Assembly: GCF_001922545.1 (NCBI RefSeq)
Contig: NZ_CP018744.1
Coordinates: forward strand, 124,001 to 188,000
Direction: 5' to 3'
DNA: 64,000 nucleotides
Source of the DNA: Borreliella garinii
GTDB lineage: Bacteria; Spirochaetota; Spirochaetia; Borreliales; Borreliaceae
Position numbers and translations under genes: made by a program. Below the pieces are notes generated by a model. It was not told the DNA's origin. It ran no database searches and was given only the letters and a program-made list of their open reading frames with translations. This document shows positions 34,699 to 43,904 of this stretch, piece by piece (positions within the stretch are counted from its first letter, which is position 1; each line of letters begins with the position of its first letter).

Positions 34699-36471
34699 TT
34701 ATAAATTTTTTATTATAAAAAGTGCTTGATTAATAATTTCCAAAAGATTACTAATAACATCAGCTAATGTAATTTTTTTATTTTCATTTGCCATTGACTT
34801 GTAAGAAACTGTTAAGGATTTTCGAATAAAAACATTTTGATTCTCTAAAAGAGCCAAACATCTCTTTTTAAGCTCAATAAAATAATCTACAAATCTATTT
34901 GAAGCTTTATCAATAGAAATCGATTCATTCAAACACCACTTCAAAATCCTTTCCTTATAAGGATCATCAATTTTACTCTCTCTTTTGTGCCTTTCAAACT
35001 CTTCATTTTTATAATCAATCTCAAAGTAAATATTATAAATTTCTTTTTTCAAAGCAGTAATATTATTTTCAATGTCAACATATATATTTCTAAGGTCATG
35101 ATTATTAATTAATACGACATTATTTACAGTTCTTAGAACTTCCATCATTCTAACATCATATATGTTTTTAAAAAAATCATTAAGAAAATATAACTTTTTA
35201 AAACTATAGTGACCAAGATTTAATTCTTTAAAAATCTCACCCTTTAAATTTAAAACTACACTAGGATCTCTAACAAGATTTTTCATCTCTTTAATCACAA
35301 GAGCTTTTAAACAGCTATCACGTCTTTCAATAGCCTGGCCCATAACATTTAAAAATAAAATGTTCTCATAAAAATTTTTCACATCAAAAAAGGGTACATA
35401 TTTTTTAGGAGATGCAACCGGGTTTTTGCAATAAACCTTAAAAACATCTAAATAAGGTAAGGTTCTTGACAAGCCAACAATTTTAGATACAATAGATAAA
35501 ACATTTTTCAATACATATTCTACTCGAGATAAATGATCTTCTCTTGAAATTATTTCTGAATTGCTAATATCATCAGATATTAAAAAATAATTTGATATAA
35601 TACTTTTAACGATATTCTCATCTATCTCAATATCTTTTAATGTATACAAAATGTCAAAAAAATAATTCAAATACTTACTAACACTTGAAAAGCTAGTTCC
35701 AAAGTCAACCTCAAGGTCAACAATGCTAATATTTTCAACATTATCTAAAAGATCTACATTGAAAAATGAAAAAAAAGATTTGTAAGGAAAAAACGCTAAA
35801 CTATTAAAAACATAATAAAACTCAAACATATCAGAGACAGTTCTGTAAGTATCAAGTGGAATAGAATTAATATACTCATTTATCTTAACCTGAAGAGATT
35901 CTTCTAAATCGTTTTGGGTCTTTTCTTTTTTCAAAAAAAGCTCATATTCGCCTTCATTCAAAAAATCTTCCAAATTTTTCTTAGAATTAAGAACTTTGTT
36001 TTGAATAACTTCTAAAATAGTTTGTTCAACAGCAATGCCACCTTTTTCTAATTTCTTAAAAAATTCTTTTAATTCCATTGAATATCGGCAAACACTAAAA
36101 AACATTTCTACAAAGCCAACATACAAACATTCTTTCTTAAAATCTATTACTGGATTTTTACACATTTCATTAATTTGATTTTCTAGGTTTTTTATAACAT
36201 AAGCTTTATAAATATCTTCTTTACTTTTATCCTTCTGAAAAAAATTTAAAATAGTTAACCACATTCTCATAAGAAATGACTCTTCCATTAAACGCCCTGA
36301 AAGAAATTTTTCAAGCTGAGAATCAACATAAGGCTCATTACTACAATTGGGCAAAACAAACTCGGAAGAATTCAAGCCTAAGCTTTTTCTTATATCGTTC
36401 ATCAACCTATTTTTAGTCTCTTTTGAAAGTTGACCTATAGCGTTGTATACACTATTGTTATTACCACTCAT
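34699..36471 (-). CDS. Large helical cytosolic protein of unknown function
   Basis: About 590 aa, not recognised. It has no signal peptide from the chosen start (MSGNNNSVYNAIGQL), no transmembrane helices and no zinc motif. It is rich in Lys, Glu, Leu, Phe and Asn with long predicted helices (for example ENQINEMCKNPVIDFKKE, LKKEIYNIYFEIDYKNEEFERHKRESK). The frame is open to a GTG at 36507 whose codons encode a hydrophobic stretch, but the ATG at 36471 has GGGG 4 nt upstream and gives a soluble N-terminus. If the longer start is used it would look weakly membrane-associated. Cotranscribed with the small membrane protein downstream. Confidence 0.7.
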   Translation of the reverse strand: MSGNNNSVYNAIGQLSKETKNRLMNDIRKSLGLNSSEFVLPNCSNEPYVDSQLEKFLSGRLMEESFLMRMWLTILNFFQKDKSKEDIYKAYVIKNLENQINEMCKNPVIDFKKECLYVGFVEMFFSVCRYSMELKEFFKKLEKGGIAVEQTILEVIQNKVLNSKKNLEDFLNEGEYELFLKKEKTQNDLEESLQVKINEYINSIPLDTYRTVSDMFEFYYVFNSLAFFPYKSFFSFFNVDLLDNVENISIVDLEVDFGTSFSSVSKYLNYFFDILYTLKDIEIDENIVKSIISNYFLISDDISNSEIISREDHLSRVEYVLKNVLSIVSKIVGLSRTLPYLDVFKVYCKNPVASPKKYVPFFDVKNFYENILFLNVMGQAIERRDSCLKALVIKEMKNLVRDPSVVLNLKGEIFKELNLGHYSFKKLYFLNDFFKNIYDVRMMEVLRTVNNVVLINNHDLRNIYVDIENNITALKKEIYNIYFEIDYKNEEFERHKRESKIDDPYKERILKWCLNESISIDKASNRFVDYFIELKKRCLALLENQNVFIRKSLTVSYKSMANENKKITLADVISNLLEIINQALFIIKNL

Positions 36472-36549
36472 AAAACCCCAATAAAACCATTTTAAAAATA
36501 AAAGCACTACTTACAACATACTTCAAATAAATTAAAATTGTAAATCAAT

Positions 36550-36582
36550 TTTAGAAAAAAATTATTTACAATATAATATAAT
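36550..36582 (+). promoter_or_regulatory. cca promoter with almost no leader
   Basis: TTTAGA (36550-36555), 16-nt spacer and TATAAT (36572-36577), with a second overlapping TATAAT at 36577-36582, lie 5-10 nt before the cca ATG at 36588. No Shine-Dalgarno sequence fits between, so the transcript is leaderless or has a leader of only a few bases. Confidence 0.45.
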
Positions 36583-36587
36583 TTTAT

Positions 36588-37820
36588 ATGAATCTAGGCA
36601 AAAATAATAAAAATATAATTAAAATTGGTAAAATTTTTAAAAAAAACAACTACGAATTTTATTTAGTTGGAGGTGCTTTAAGAGACTTACTACTCAATAA
36701 ACAACCTTGCGATTTTGATTTTGCAACAAATGCAACTCCTGAAGAAATAACAACATTATTTCCAAATAACATTAAAACAGGAATAAAACATGGCACAATT
36801 GGTATTATTTTTAATAAAAAAATCTTTGAAATCACTACATATAGAATAGAAAAAGAATATGAGAACAATAGAACCCCTAAACAAGTAGAATATACCAAAA
36901 ATTTAATTAAAGATCTTGAAAGAAGAGATTTTACAATCAATGCAATTGCAATGGACATTTTTAATTTCAACATAATAGATTGCTATAATGGGAAAAAAGA
37001 TCTTAATAAGAAAATAATAAGATGCATAGGAAACTCAAATAAAAGACTTGAAGAAGACGCCCTTAGAATACTAAGAGCAGCAAGATTTTCATCTACACTT
37101 AATTTTAAAATTGAAAAAAATACTTTAATTTCAATGAAATATAAAAAAGAAAATATTTTAATAATTTCAAAGGAAAGAATAAAAAATGAATTTCATAAAT
37201 TGTTAGAGGGTAAAAATATACAAAAAGGAATTTATTATCTTAAAAAAGTTGATTTTTTTAAAAATTTTTTTAATCTAGAAATAAAAACAAAATTAATCAA
37301 AAAAACTGCTCTGCTGAACAAAGAAAAATTTTATCTAAAAGCAATCACTATATTGACAATTGAGAAACCCATAAAAGAGCTAAAAGAAAAATTAATTTTA
37401 CTTAAATTCTCAAATAAAGAAATTAAGTTAATTTTATTTTATAGAAGCATAATCGATAATAAAAATATTTTTAATATCAAAAAATTGAGCGATATTAGAT
37501 ATTTGCTTAGCAAAAGTACAAGAGAACATTATAAAGAAATAATTGATATATACAAGGCACTCAAAGGGAAAAAGAAAAAATATTTATTTATAGTAAAAAA
37601 CATAAAAAGAAAAAAATTGTTAAAAAATCCTCTCTCTTTAAAAGATTTAAAAATAAATGGAAAAGATATTCAAAATCTAGAAGAAATAGAAAATAAAAAT
37701 ATAGGTAAAATTTTAAATACACTTCTAAGCCATGTAATTGAAAACCCCAAGCTTAATACTAAAAAGTATCTTATTGAAAGAATAAAAACCCTAAAGATTA
37801 ATATCTTCCATAGCTTTTAA
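36588..37820 (+). CDS. cca: tRNA nucleotidyltransferase / poly(A) polymerase family (CCA-adding)
   Basis: Class II nucleotidyltransferase that adds or repairs the tRNA 3' CCA, needed here because the three tRNA genes in this window do not encode CCA. Motifs: [30 protein letters not shown] (GG and DxD), [13 protein letters not shown], DPxx-type [22 protein letters not shown] (motif C/D) and [13 protein letters not shown]. 410 aa; specificity for full CCA versus A-adding cannot be decided. The ATG lacks a ribosome site. It is the only rightward gene in a leftward region and overlaps the rnc 3' end by 30 bp. Confidence 0.93.
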   Translation: MNLGKNNKNIIKIGKIFKKNNYEFYLVGGALRDLLLNKQPCDFDFATNATPEEITTLFPNNIKTGIKHGTIGIIFNKKIFEITTYRIEKEYENNRTPKQVEYTKNLIKDLERRDFTINAIAMDIFNFNIIDCYNGKKDLNKKIIRCIGNSNKRLEEDALRILRAARFSSTLNFKIEKNTLISMKYKKENILIISKERIKNEFHKLLEGKNIQKGIYYLKKVDFFKNFFNLEIKTKLIKKTALLNKEKFYLKAITILTIEKPIKELKEKLILLKFSNKEIKLILFYRSIIDNKNIFNIKKLSDIRYLLSKSTREHYKEIIDIYKALKGKKKKYLFIVKNIKRKKLLKNPLSLKDLKINGKDIQNLEEIENKNIGKILNTLLSHVIENPKLNTKKYLIERIKTLKINIFHSF

Positions 37821-38528
37821 AGCCACTTCAGCAGCTCTCATTTCGGCTTCTTTTTTAGATTTGCCCTTTCCATTTGATATAAATTTTTCTCCAACATAAA
37901 GCTCCACGCAAAAAACTTTATCATGATCTGGACCTATTTCCTTGTCTAGCTTATAACTTGGTGAGATTTTATATTTCTTTTGAACATACTCTTGTAACAA
38001 ACTCTTATAATCTTTAAAATCACCTCTATTAAACATTAATCTTATATACATGTCAAAAAGTCCAACCACAAATTCTGTTGCCATTGAAAACCCACTATCA
38101 AGATAAATAGCGCCTACAAAAGCTTCAATAGCATCTGCAAGAATGCCTTTTTTGTTGCGACCATCATTGCTCTCCTCCCCTCTGCCAAGTAAAATATAAG
38201 AACCAAGATCAATCTCTCTAGCAATACTAGATAGGGAGTCTTCACTAACAATATAAGATCTGGCCTTGCTAAGCTCTCCTTCACTTTTATTTGGATAAGT
38301 TTTATAAAGATGATCTGTGATAATCAAATTAAGCACAGAATCTCCTAAAAATTCTAATCTCTCATTATTGTCAGCTTTCTGATCTAACTCATTAGAATAA
38401 GATGAGTGGCTCAATGCCGTATTTAGTAAATCAAAATTATTAAAATCAATGCTCAAATTTTCCAAGAATTCACCTAATTGTGCTTTCCTTTCACTGCCAA
38501 AACAAAAATCGGAAGATTTTTTTTTCAT
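37791..38528 (-). CDS. rnc: Ribonuclease III
   Basis: Double-strand RNA endonuclease that processes rRNA precursors and some mRNAs. The N-terminal RNase III domain has [21 protein letters not shown] (signature with catalytic Glu and Asp) and [16 protein letters not shown] with the second metal cluster. The C-terminal dsRNA-binding domain (about 165-240) reads [21 protein letters not shown] and [21 protein letters not shown]. 245 aa from the ATG at 38528, which overlaps the acpP stop as TGATG; the frame can extend one TTG codon. Its 3' 30 bp overlap cca on the opposite strand. Confidence 0.95.
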   Translation of the reverse strand: MKKKSSDFCFGSERKAQLGEFLENLSIDFNNFDLLNTALSHSSYSNELDQKADNNERLEFLGDSVLNLIITDHLYKTYPNKSEGELSKARSYIVSEDSLSSIAREIDLGSYILLGRGEESNDGRNKKGILADAIEAFVGAIYLDSGFSMATEFVVGLFDMYIRLMFNRGDFKDYKSLLQEYVQKKYKISPSYKLDKEIGPDHDKVFCVELYVGEKFISNGKGKSKKEAEMRAAEVALKAMEDINL

Positions 38529-38770
38529 CAACCTTTTCTCTTTTTAATAAAATTAACAACATCACCTACTGTCTCAAATTCATTGGCTTCGTTCTCTGGA
38601 ATCTTATCATCAAAAGCCTCTTCAAGTAAATATAAAAGCTCATAAATATCAAGACTATCTGCATTAAGATCCTCAACAAATCTAGAATCTATAGTAATTT
38701 CATCTTCTTTTTTATCAAGTTGTTCAGATATAATAGACCTAACCTTACTAAAAATTTCATCATTATCCAT
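38528..38770 (-). CDS. acpP: Acyl carrier protein
   Basis: 80-aa acidic four-helix protein. The phosphopantetheine attachment motif is DSL in [18 protein letters not shown] (Ser39). Borrelia lacks de novo fatty acid synthesis, so the carrier probably serves acyl transfer in phospholipid and glycolipid assembly or lipoprotein-related steps; this is inference. Strong AAGGAAGGTG site before the ATG at 38770. It lies between rpmF and rnc, with the rnc start codon overlapping its stop. Confidence 0.94.
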
Positions 38771-38793
38771 GAATACACCTTCCTTGCTACAAA

Positions 38794-38976
38794 TTACAAA
38801 CCTATTTCTAGATATTGGTTATTTCTATAATATCCACACTTTAAACAAATTCTGTGCCTCACCCCAAGATTACCACAATTAGAGCATTCTTGAAATTGTG
38901 GAATTTTTTTTCTCATATTTATACTACGCCTTGTTCTACTCCTAGATTTTGAAGGCTTAAATTTTGGAACAGCCAT
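38794..38976 (-). CDS. rpmF: Ribosomal protein L32, zinc-binding form
   Basis: 60 aa. The N-terminal [18 protein letters not shown] is the L32 hallmark. The zinc ribbon is intact: Cys31-x2-Cys34 and Cys44-x2-Cys47, so this is the C+ form. ATG at 38976 follows GTAGGAGAAAG. The rpmF-acpP arrangement echoes the rpmF-plsX-fab clusters of other bacteria, here without the fab genes. Confidence 0.96.
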
Positions 38977-39038
38977 TACTTTCTCCTACTACTTTTAAAC
39001 TACATTAAATTATCTTAATAATATATATATTAACCAAG

Positions 39039-39530
39039 TCATTTGTCAATAAACTTAGATTTCAATCTATTGAATACCAATTCTGGAACAAAATGAGAAA
39101 GATCAATATCCTTTTTCATCATCAATTCCTTGACAAAATCTGACCTTACATATAAATGCTCTGCACTACTTGGCAAAAATATAGTATCGATTTTAAAATT
39201 TAACTTGTTATTAACAAGATATCTCTCAAACTCTATATCAAAATCATTAAAAGCCCTAATTCCCCTAACAATAAATTTAATAGAATTAATTAGTGCATAA
39301 TCAACAATAAACCCGCTATACCTATCTACAAATACATTTAAAAAATTTAAAGACGAAATTACATCTTTTGTAAGACTAAACCTCTCAACATCACTTAGCA
39401 AATATTTTTTTGATTTATTTTTAGCTACTAAAACAACAACTTTGTCAAAAATAGCCAATGATCTTTTAATTAAATCAATATGACCCCAGGTAATTGGATC
39501 AAAAGATCCTGGAAAAACTGCCACCTTCAT
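39039..39530 (-). CDS. coaD: Phosphopantetheine adenylyltransferase
   Basis: Transfers AMP to 4'-phosphopantetheine, the penultimate step of coenzyme A synthesis. 163 aa. The nucleotidyltransferase motif is [14 protein letters not shown] (TxGH) at the N-terminus, [15 protein letters not shown] follows, and the C-terminal [13 protein letters not shown] plus [16 protein letters not shown] (ISSTxVR region variant) are clear. It starts 1 nt after the preceding stop, so probably coupled. CoA is also the main redox thiol here (see cdr). Confidence 0.95.
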   Translation of the reverse strand: MKVAVFPGSFDPITWGHIDLIKRSLAIFDKVVVLVAKNKSKKYLLSDVERFSLTKDVISSLNFLNVFVDRYSGFIVDYALINSIKFIVRGIRAFNDFDIEFERYLVNNKLNFKIDTIFLPSSAEHLYVRSDFVKELMMKKDIDLSHFVPELVFNRLKSKFIDK

Positions 39531-39531
39531 A

Positions 39532-40071
39532 TCAAGAAAGCCTAAATCCTCTATTGATATCTTTAAGAATTTTTTTGCGCCACATTGGCTGCTCTTCTAA
39601 ATTTTCAAATTCAATTTCTTTAATAATTTTGAAATATAAATATTCTCCTCTAGAAGATGTATCCACAATAAAAAATTTACCAACACCCCTATAAACCAAT
39701 TTTTCATTACGTGAAAGATTATTTTCAGCCGTTAATTTGTTGATAGCACAATCAAAATGAATAGGCTTATCTTCATTTTCAACCTTTAAAGACATACTAA
39801 AAGCAAGATCATTTATTTTTTTTTCACAAATAACACAAGTAATATCAAGATTTATCCTTGTTTTAAATTTTATATTTTTTCTTCTAAACTTACCCTTAAA
39901 AACATTTTGTTTATCTGGATTTAAAGCATTCGATCTATTATTAAAACTGTTTAATGGGATAACATTTTGACTTTTACTCTCAGAATTTAATCTTTTATTT
40001 TTAAAACCATAAAAACGCTTATTGTATTTCTGAAAATTACTGCCCTTAAACTTACTTTGAGTATATTTCAA
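39532..40071 (-). CDS. Basic protein with a CxxC...HxxC zinc-finger-like motif, unknown function
   Basis: 179 aa, not recognised. Residues 1-75 are strongly basic and Asn/Ser-rich, probably disordered and nucleic-acid-binding ([20 protein letters not shown]). A compact middle domain has Cys79-x2-Cys82 and, 22 residues later, His105-x2-Cys108, a likely zinc site. The C-terminus is mixed alpha/beta ([33 protein letters not shown]) ending in a basic stretch. The start is TTG at 40071 with AAGGAG 8-9 nt upstream. It leads the leftward group with coaD, rpmF, acpP and rnc. Confidence 0.75.
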   Translation of the reverse strand: MKYTQSKFKGSNFQKYNKRFYGFKNKRLNSESKSQNVIPLNSFNNRSNALNPDKQNVFKGKFRRKNIKFKTRINLDITCVICEKKINDLAFSMSLKVENEDKPIHFDCAINKLTAENNLSRNEKLVYRGVGKFFIVDTSSRGEYLYFKIIKEIEFENLEEQPMWRKKILKDINRGFRLS

Positions 40072-40422
40072 AATTAACTCTCCTTAAAGAAAATAAATAA
40101 ATATTTGTCCTCCAAAAAACAAAAATTTAAGGACAAAATTACTTACATAACTTGAAAGTTTTTCGATAAATCAAAACTTCAAATCTTTAGCTTTTTTTAA
40201 AATACAAAAGTACAATTAAACTAACATTAAAATTAATAAAAATAGTTGATTAATGCCTTTAATCGCAACAAATACAAAATTAAGCTTACCGAAATTATTT
40301 TCTAAAACAGTAAAAATCCTAAATTTTTGAATAAAAACTCACAAAACAAAAAAGCATTAAAAAATAATTTTTAATATTAATCTCATGACCCAATTTACTA
40401 AAATATTTAAAATACTTAAAAA
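40072..40422. other. 351-bp gene-free region with one hairpin
   Basis: AT-rich spacer between the 3' end of rplS and the start of the zinc-finger gene. It holds an 8-bp inverted repeat (TTTGTCCT at 40104-40111, AGGACAAA at 40130-40137, 18-nt loop) 33 bp upstream of the TTG start, which would lie in the 5' leader of that gene. I see no convincing small gene, tRNA or terminator elsewhere in the spacer. Confidence 0.4.
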
Positions 40423-40788
40423 CTAATGCTTAACTTTTTTAATATTAAGACGCTCCTTTATCTTCATAGCAGCTTTACCAATTCTATTTCTCATATAATA
40501 AAGCTTTGCCCTTCTAACCTTTCCCCTTCTTAAAACTTCAACTTTTTCTATAATAGGAGAATATACTGGAAAAATTTTTTCAACGCCTATTCCTGAAGAA
40601 ATTTTTCTAACCAAAAATGTTTTGCCAATCCCCTTATTTTGAAAAGAAATAACAATTCCTTCAAAACTCTGTAACCTTTCATTACTACCTTCAATAATTT
40701 TATAAATAACCCTTACAGTATCCCCCACATTAAAGATAAAAGCCTCGCTTTTCTTATTCTGGGCTTCAATTTTTCTTATCAAATCCAT
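40423..40788 (-). CDS. rplS: Ribosomal protein L19
   Basis: 121 aa at the 30S-50S interface. Family motifs [74 protein letters not shown] are all present, normal length. The ATG lies inside trmD (23-nt overlap), with AGGAGAAG as ribosome site. Last gene of the badR-ffh-rpsP-khpA-rimM-trmD-rplS run. Confidence 0.97.
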   Translation of the reverse strand: MDLIRKIEAQNKKSEAFIFNVGDTVRVIYKIIEGSNERLQSFEGIVISFQNKGIGKTFLVRKISSGIGVEKIFPVYSPIIEKVEVLRRGKVRRAKLYYMRNRIGKAAMKIKERLNIKKVKH

Positions 40789-41485
40789 TATCTTCTCCTA
40801 TTATCTCTAAATATTTAAGGTATAAATCATATCTATTTTTCTTAGTTTTTTCTCTAGCTTTAAAAAGTCTCCAATTCTTTATATTTTCATGATGCCCTGA
40901 AACAAGAACTTCTGGAACCTTTATCCCCATAAAATTATAAGGTCTGGTGTAATGAGGATATTCAAGTAACCCATTTTTCATCCCAAATGATTCTTCTAAT
41001 AAAGAATTAGGATTTATTACTCCATCTAGCAACCTATATACACTATCTATTAAAACAAGAGCTGCAATCTCTCCTGAAGATAGAACATAATCTCCAATAG
41101 AAATCTCAAAATCAACATACAAATCTATAATACGTTGATCAATTCCTTCATATCTTCCACAAATTATAACAATTTCTTCTTTTTTTGACAAGGAATATGC
41201 CAGTTCTTGAGTATACTTTATACCAGAAGGACTTAAAAATATTGTTGTTTTCTTAGTAGCTTCGACATGCTCAAGAGCAAAATACATGGGCTCAGCTTTT
41301 AACACCATCCCAGCACCGCCTCCGTAAGGCAAATCGTCACATCTTTTATGCTTATCTTTTGAAAAATCTCTAACATCAATAAGCTCAAAACTTACTATTC
41401 CCTTGTCAATAGCTTTTTTCATTATTGAATTTTCAAAAAATGGTTTAATTATTGCTGGGAAAAGAGATATAACTGTAAATTTCAT
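40766..41485 (-). CDS. trmD: tRNA (guanine37-N1)-methyltransferase
   Basis: SPOUT methyltransferase that makes m1G37, preventing +1 frameshifting. 239 aa. The trefoil-knot SAM site shows [10 protein letters not shown] and [23 protein letters not shown]; the N-terminal [23 protein letters not shown] and [17 protein letters not shown] are diagnostic. ATG overlaps the rimM stop (ATGA) and the 3' end overlaps rplS by 23 nt. Confidence 0.97.
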   Translation of the reverse strand: MKFTVISLFPAIIKPFFENSIMKKAIDKGIVSFELIDVRDFSKDKHKRCDDLPYGGGAGMVLKAEPMYFALEHVEATKKTTIFLSPSGIKYTQELAYSLSKKEEIVIICGRYEGIDQRIIDLYVDFEISIGDYVLSSGEIAALVLIDSVYRLLDGVINPNSLLEESFGMKNGLLEYPHYTRPYNFMGIKVPEVLVSGHHENIKNWRLFKAREKTKKNRYDLYLKYLEIIGEDNGFDKKN

Positions 41486-41982
41486 CTTAAAAGATCTAAA
41501 ACCTTAAGCTCAATTGTTTTTTCTCTTGCATCTATATCTCCAATATAAATGCTTAAAAAGGGAATAAAAAAAAATTTAATACCCACTTTGACCTCAAGAA
41601 ATACTCTATTTAAATATTCAAAAAAAGATACAACCTCTCCTAACCTTATATTGTCGTTAACAATGGTATAGCCAATCAATTTGCCCAAATAATATTCGCC
41701 TTCTTTCAAACTCGATGCAAGCGAATCATCAACCCATAATTCAAAACCAATCAAAGACTTAACTGATTCTGGAGTATTAATCCCTTCAAACTTCAAATAC
41801 AAAGAATTGCCCTTTATATTAACATCTACAACTTTAACTTCAATGGTAAAGCCATTGCTTTTTTTTAGGAGTACTTTATTGTCTTTTAGGTTAATAAAAT
41901 CACAAAAATTATTGGATATGCTTTTAACCCTAGCATACCCATTAACTCCATAAGACGATAATATTACGCCTTTAATAAACAT
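41482..41982 (-). CDS. rimM: 16S rRNA processing protein RimM
   Basis: 30S assembly factor that binds S19 and helps mature the 16S 3' domain. 166 aa with an N-terminal RimM beta-barrel (IKGVILSSYGVNGYARVKS) and a C-terminal PRC-barrel (EGEYYLGKLIGYTIVNDNIRLGEVVSF, FFIPFLSIYIGDID). The sequence is divergent but position between khpA and trmD is canonical. No strong ribosome site; it begins 3 nt after the khpA stop. Confidence 0.92.
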   Translation of the reverse strand: MFIKGVILSSYGVNGYARVKSISNNFCDFINLKDNKVLLKKSNGFTIEVKVVDVNIKGNSLYLKFEGINTPESVKSLIGFELWVDDSLASSLKEGEYYLGKLIGYTIVNDNIRLGEVVSFFEYLNRVFLEVKVGIKFFFIPFLSIYIGDIDAREKTIELKVLDLLR

Positions 41983-41985
41983 AAA

Positions 41986-42234
41986 TCAATCTAAAATTTC
42001 CAATTGCACTCGCCTATTGGTTTTAGCAGCACAAGCTCCAAGCAAAGTTCTAATAGCTCGCGCAATACGCCCTCGTCTTCCGATTATTTTTCCTACATCG
42101 CTTTGAGAAACCCTTAATTCTAAAATAGTTGATTTTTCCCCCTCAATTACATTTAACTTTACTTCATCTTGTTTGTCTACAAGAGACTTTACTATAAACT
42201 CTATAAGTTCAATCTCATTCCCATACTCTTTCAT
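41986..42234 (-). CDS. khpA: KH-domain RNA-binding protein KhpA
   Basis: 82 aa, essentially one KH domain with the GxxG loop in KIIGRRGRIARAIRTLL. It binds RNA, usually with KhpB, and lies between rpsP and rimM as in many bacteria. The ATG directly follows the rpsP stop codon, and its ribosome site AGGAGG is inside the last rpsP codons. Confidence 0.94.
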   Translation of the reverse strand: MKEYGNEIELIEFIVKSLVDKQDEVKLNVIEGEKSTILELRVSQSDVGKIIGRRGRIARAIRTLLGACAAKTNRRVQLEILD

Positions 42235-42495
42235 CTAAACCTCCTGACTTTTCGCATTCAAGTTGTTTTTATTTAAAAGCATTTTCACTGTATCGCTTAA
42301 AATTGCTCCCTTGCTTATCCAATCTTTGATTCTATCTTCCTTAATTTTTATTTGTTTTTGCTTTTCAACAGGATGATAATAACCAAGTTCTTCAATTGCT
42401 CTACCATCTCTAGGAGAAGCAGAATTCATAACTACAATCCTATAATAAGGTCTTTTTTTAGCTCCCATTCTCTTCAATCTTATCCTAACGCTCAA
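42235..42495 (-). CDS. rpsP: Ribosomal protein S16
   Basis: 86 aa, 30S subunit. SVRIRLKRMGAKKRPYYRIVVMNSASPRDGRAIEELGYYHP is diagnostic. It starts with TTG at 42495, preceded by AAGGAGG with 7-nt spacing; there is no in-frame ATG nearby. It follows ffh by 12 nt. Confidence 0.96.
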   Translation of the reverse strand: MSVRIRLKRMGAKKRPYYRIVVMNSASPRDGRAIEELGYYHPVEKQKQIKIKEDRIKDWISKGAILSDTVKMLLNKNNLNAKSQEV

Positions 42496-42507
42496 ATTTA
42501 TTCCTCC

Positions 42508-43842
42508 TTATTTCCCTAAAAGGGATGCAATCTTATTTTGAAAATCTTTATTTTTCATTTTTTTCATCATTAAAGTTGTTTGACTAAACTTCTTTATAAG
42601 CTTATTAACATCAAAAATAGTTGTTCCACTACCCAAAGCTATTCTTTTTTTCCTTGAGGGATTGTTCAAAATCACTGGATTTATTCTTTCTTTTTTAGTC
42701 ATAGAAAGAATAATAGCTTCTTCTTTATTAAAACTTTCTTCGGTTAAATTATTAATATTCAACATTGATTTTGAAACACCTGGTAAAAAACTTACAAAAT
42801 TAGAAATCCCCCCTATTTGCCTCATGCGCCTAAATTGACTTAGATAGTCTTCAAAATTAAAACTGGCTTTATTAATTTTTTCCTCAAGCTTAATAGCCTC
42901 TTCTTTGTCAACAACGCTTTGAACCTTCTCTACAAGGCTAACCACATCCCCCATGCCAAGAATTCTAGAAGCAATTCTTTCCGGGCAAAAGGAATCAAGA
43001 TCTTCAACTCTTTCTCCAACCCCAATAAATTTAATAGGAACTGCACAAATACTTTTGAACGATAGTACAGCCCCACCCCTAGTATCTGAATCAAATTTAG
43101 AGAATATTGCACCAGTAAGTCCAACATTCTCATTGAATTCCTTAGCAATATTTACCGCAACTTGTCCCATCATAGAGTCTACTACCAAAATGGTTTCTGT
43201 GGGTTTTAGAATATCCTTGATTTTTTTTATCTCTTCAACTAACAAAGATTCAACTTCAAGCCGTCCTCTAGTATCAACTATTACAGAATCAAAAAACTCA
43301 GACTCGGCAAACTTCATAGATGCTTTAACAATTTTAATAGGATCTTTTTCTCCTGCAAGTGAAAACACTGGAACACCTATTTGGTTGCCCAATATTTTTA
43401 ACTGCTCTACAGCCGCTGCTCTAAATGTGTCAGCAGCTACAAGAAGCACTTTTCTATTTTCCTTTTTAAGCCTTAAAGAAAGCTTAGCACATGTTGTAGT
43501 TTTGCCAGAACCTTGAAGTCCGAGCACAAGAATATAAGATTGCTTATTGACAGGATGTAAGCTAAGCTCATAACTTTTGCCTCCCAAAAATTTAACAAGA
43601 TTATCATTGACAATTTTAATAAACTGATATTTAGGATCAATGCCTCTTAAAACTTTTACTCCCTTGGATTCTTCAATTATAGAATTTAAAAAACGTCTTA
43701 CAACTCTTAAGTTAACATCAGCATCAACCAAAGAATTCTTAATAATCTCAATAGCCTCTGAGATGTTTTTATCATTTATTGTAGATTTTCCAGAAAGATA
43801 GTTTATAAAATTTTTAAAATTTGACCCCAAACTTTCAAGCAT
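42508..43842 (-). CDS. ffh: Signal recognition particle GTPase Ffh (SRP54)
   Basis: Recognises signal sequences and delivers ribosomes to FtsY. N domain (about 1-85), G domain with GLQGSGKTTTCAKL (G1), ADTFRAAAVEQLK, VDTRGRLEV (G3), SKFDSDTRGGAVLS (G4) and GVGERVEDLDSF, then the Met-rich M domain (about 300-444, FSQFRRMRQIGGISNF and FSQTTLMMKKMKNK). G4 reads SKFDSD where TKxD is usual (TKLDGD in most Ffh), a mild change. 444 aa, complete. ATG with AAAGG upstream. Confidence 0.96.
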   Translation of the reverse strand: MLESLGSNFKNFINYLSGKSTINDKNISEAIEIIKNSLVDADVNLRVVRRFLNSIIEESKGVKVLRGIDPKYQFIKIVNDNLVKFLGGKSYELSLHPVNKQSYILVLGLQGSGKTTTCAKLSLRLKKENRKVLLVAADTFRAAAVEQLKILGNQIGVPVFSLAGEKDPIKIVKASMKFAESEFFDSVIVDTRGRLEVESLLVEEIKKIKDILKPTETILVVDSMMGQVAVNIAKEFNENVGLTGAIFSKFDSDTRGGAVLSFKSICAVPIKFIGVGERVEDLDSFCPERIASRILGMGDVVSLVEKVQSVVDKEEAIKLEEKINKASFNFEDYLSQFRRMRQIGGISNFVSFLPGVSKSMLNINNLTEESFNKEEAIILSMTKKERINPVILNNPSRKKRIALGSGTTIFDVNKLIKKFSQTTLMMKKMKNKDFQNKIASLLGK

Positions 43843-43904
43843 TAAAAATAACCTTTATTCTCAAAAATAATCTTATCAAATATAAGATACAAAAAAAGGC
43901 AATA

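Noticed and set aside
42953..43516. 187-codon rightward frame inside ffh
   Set aside because: Antisense shadow of the GTPase domain; no start signal and composition typical of complement of a conserved gene.
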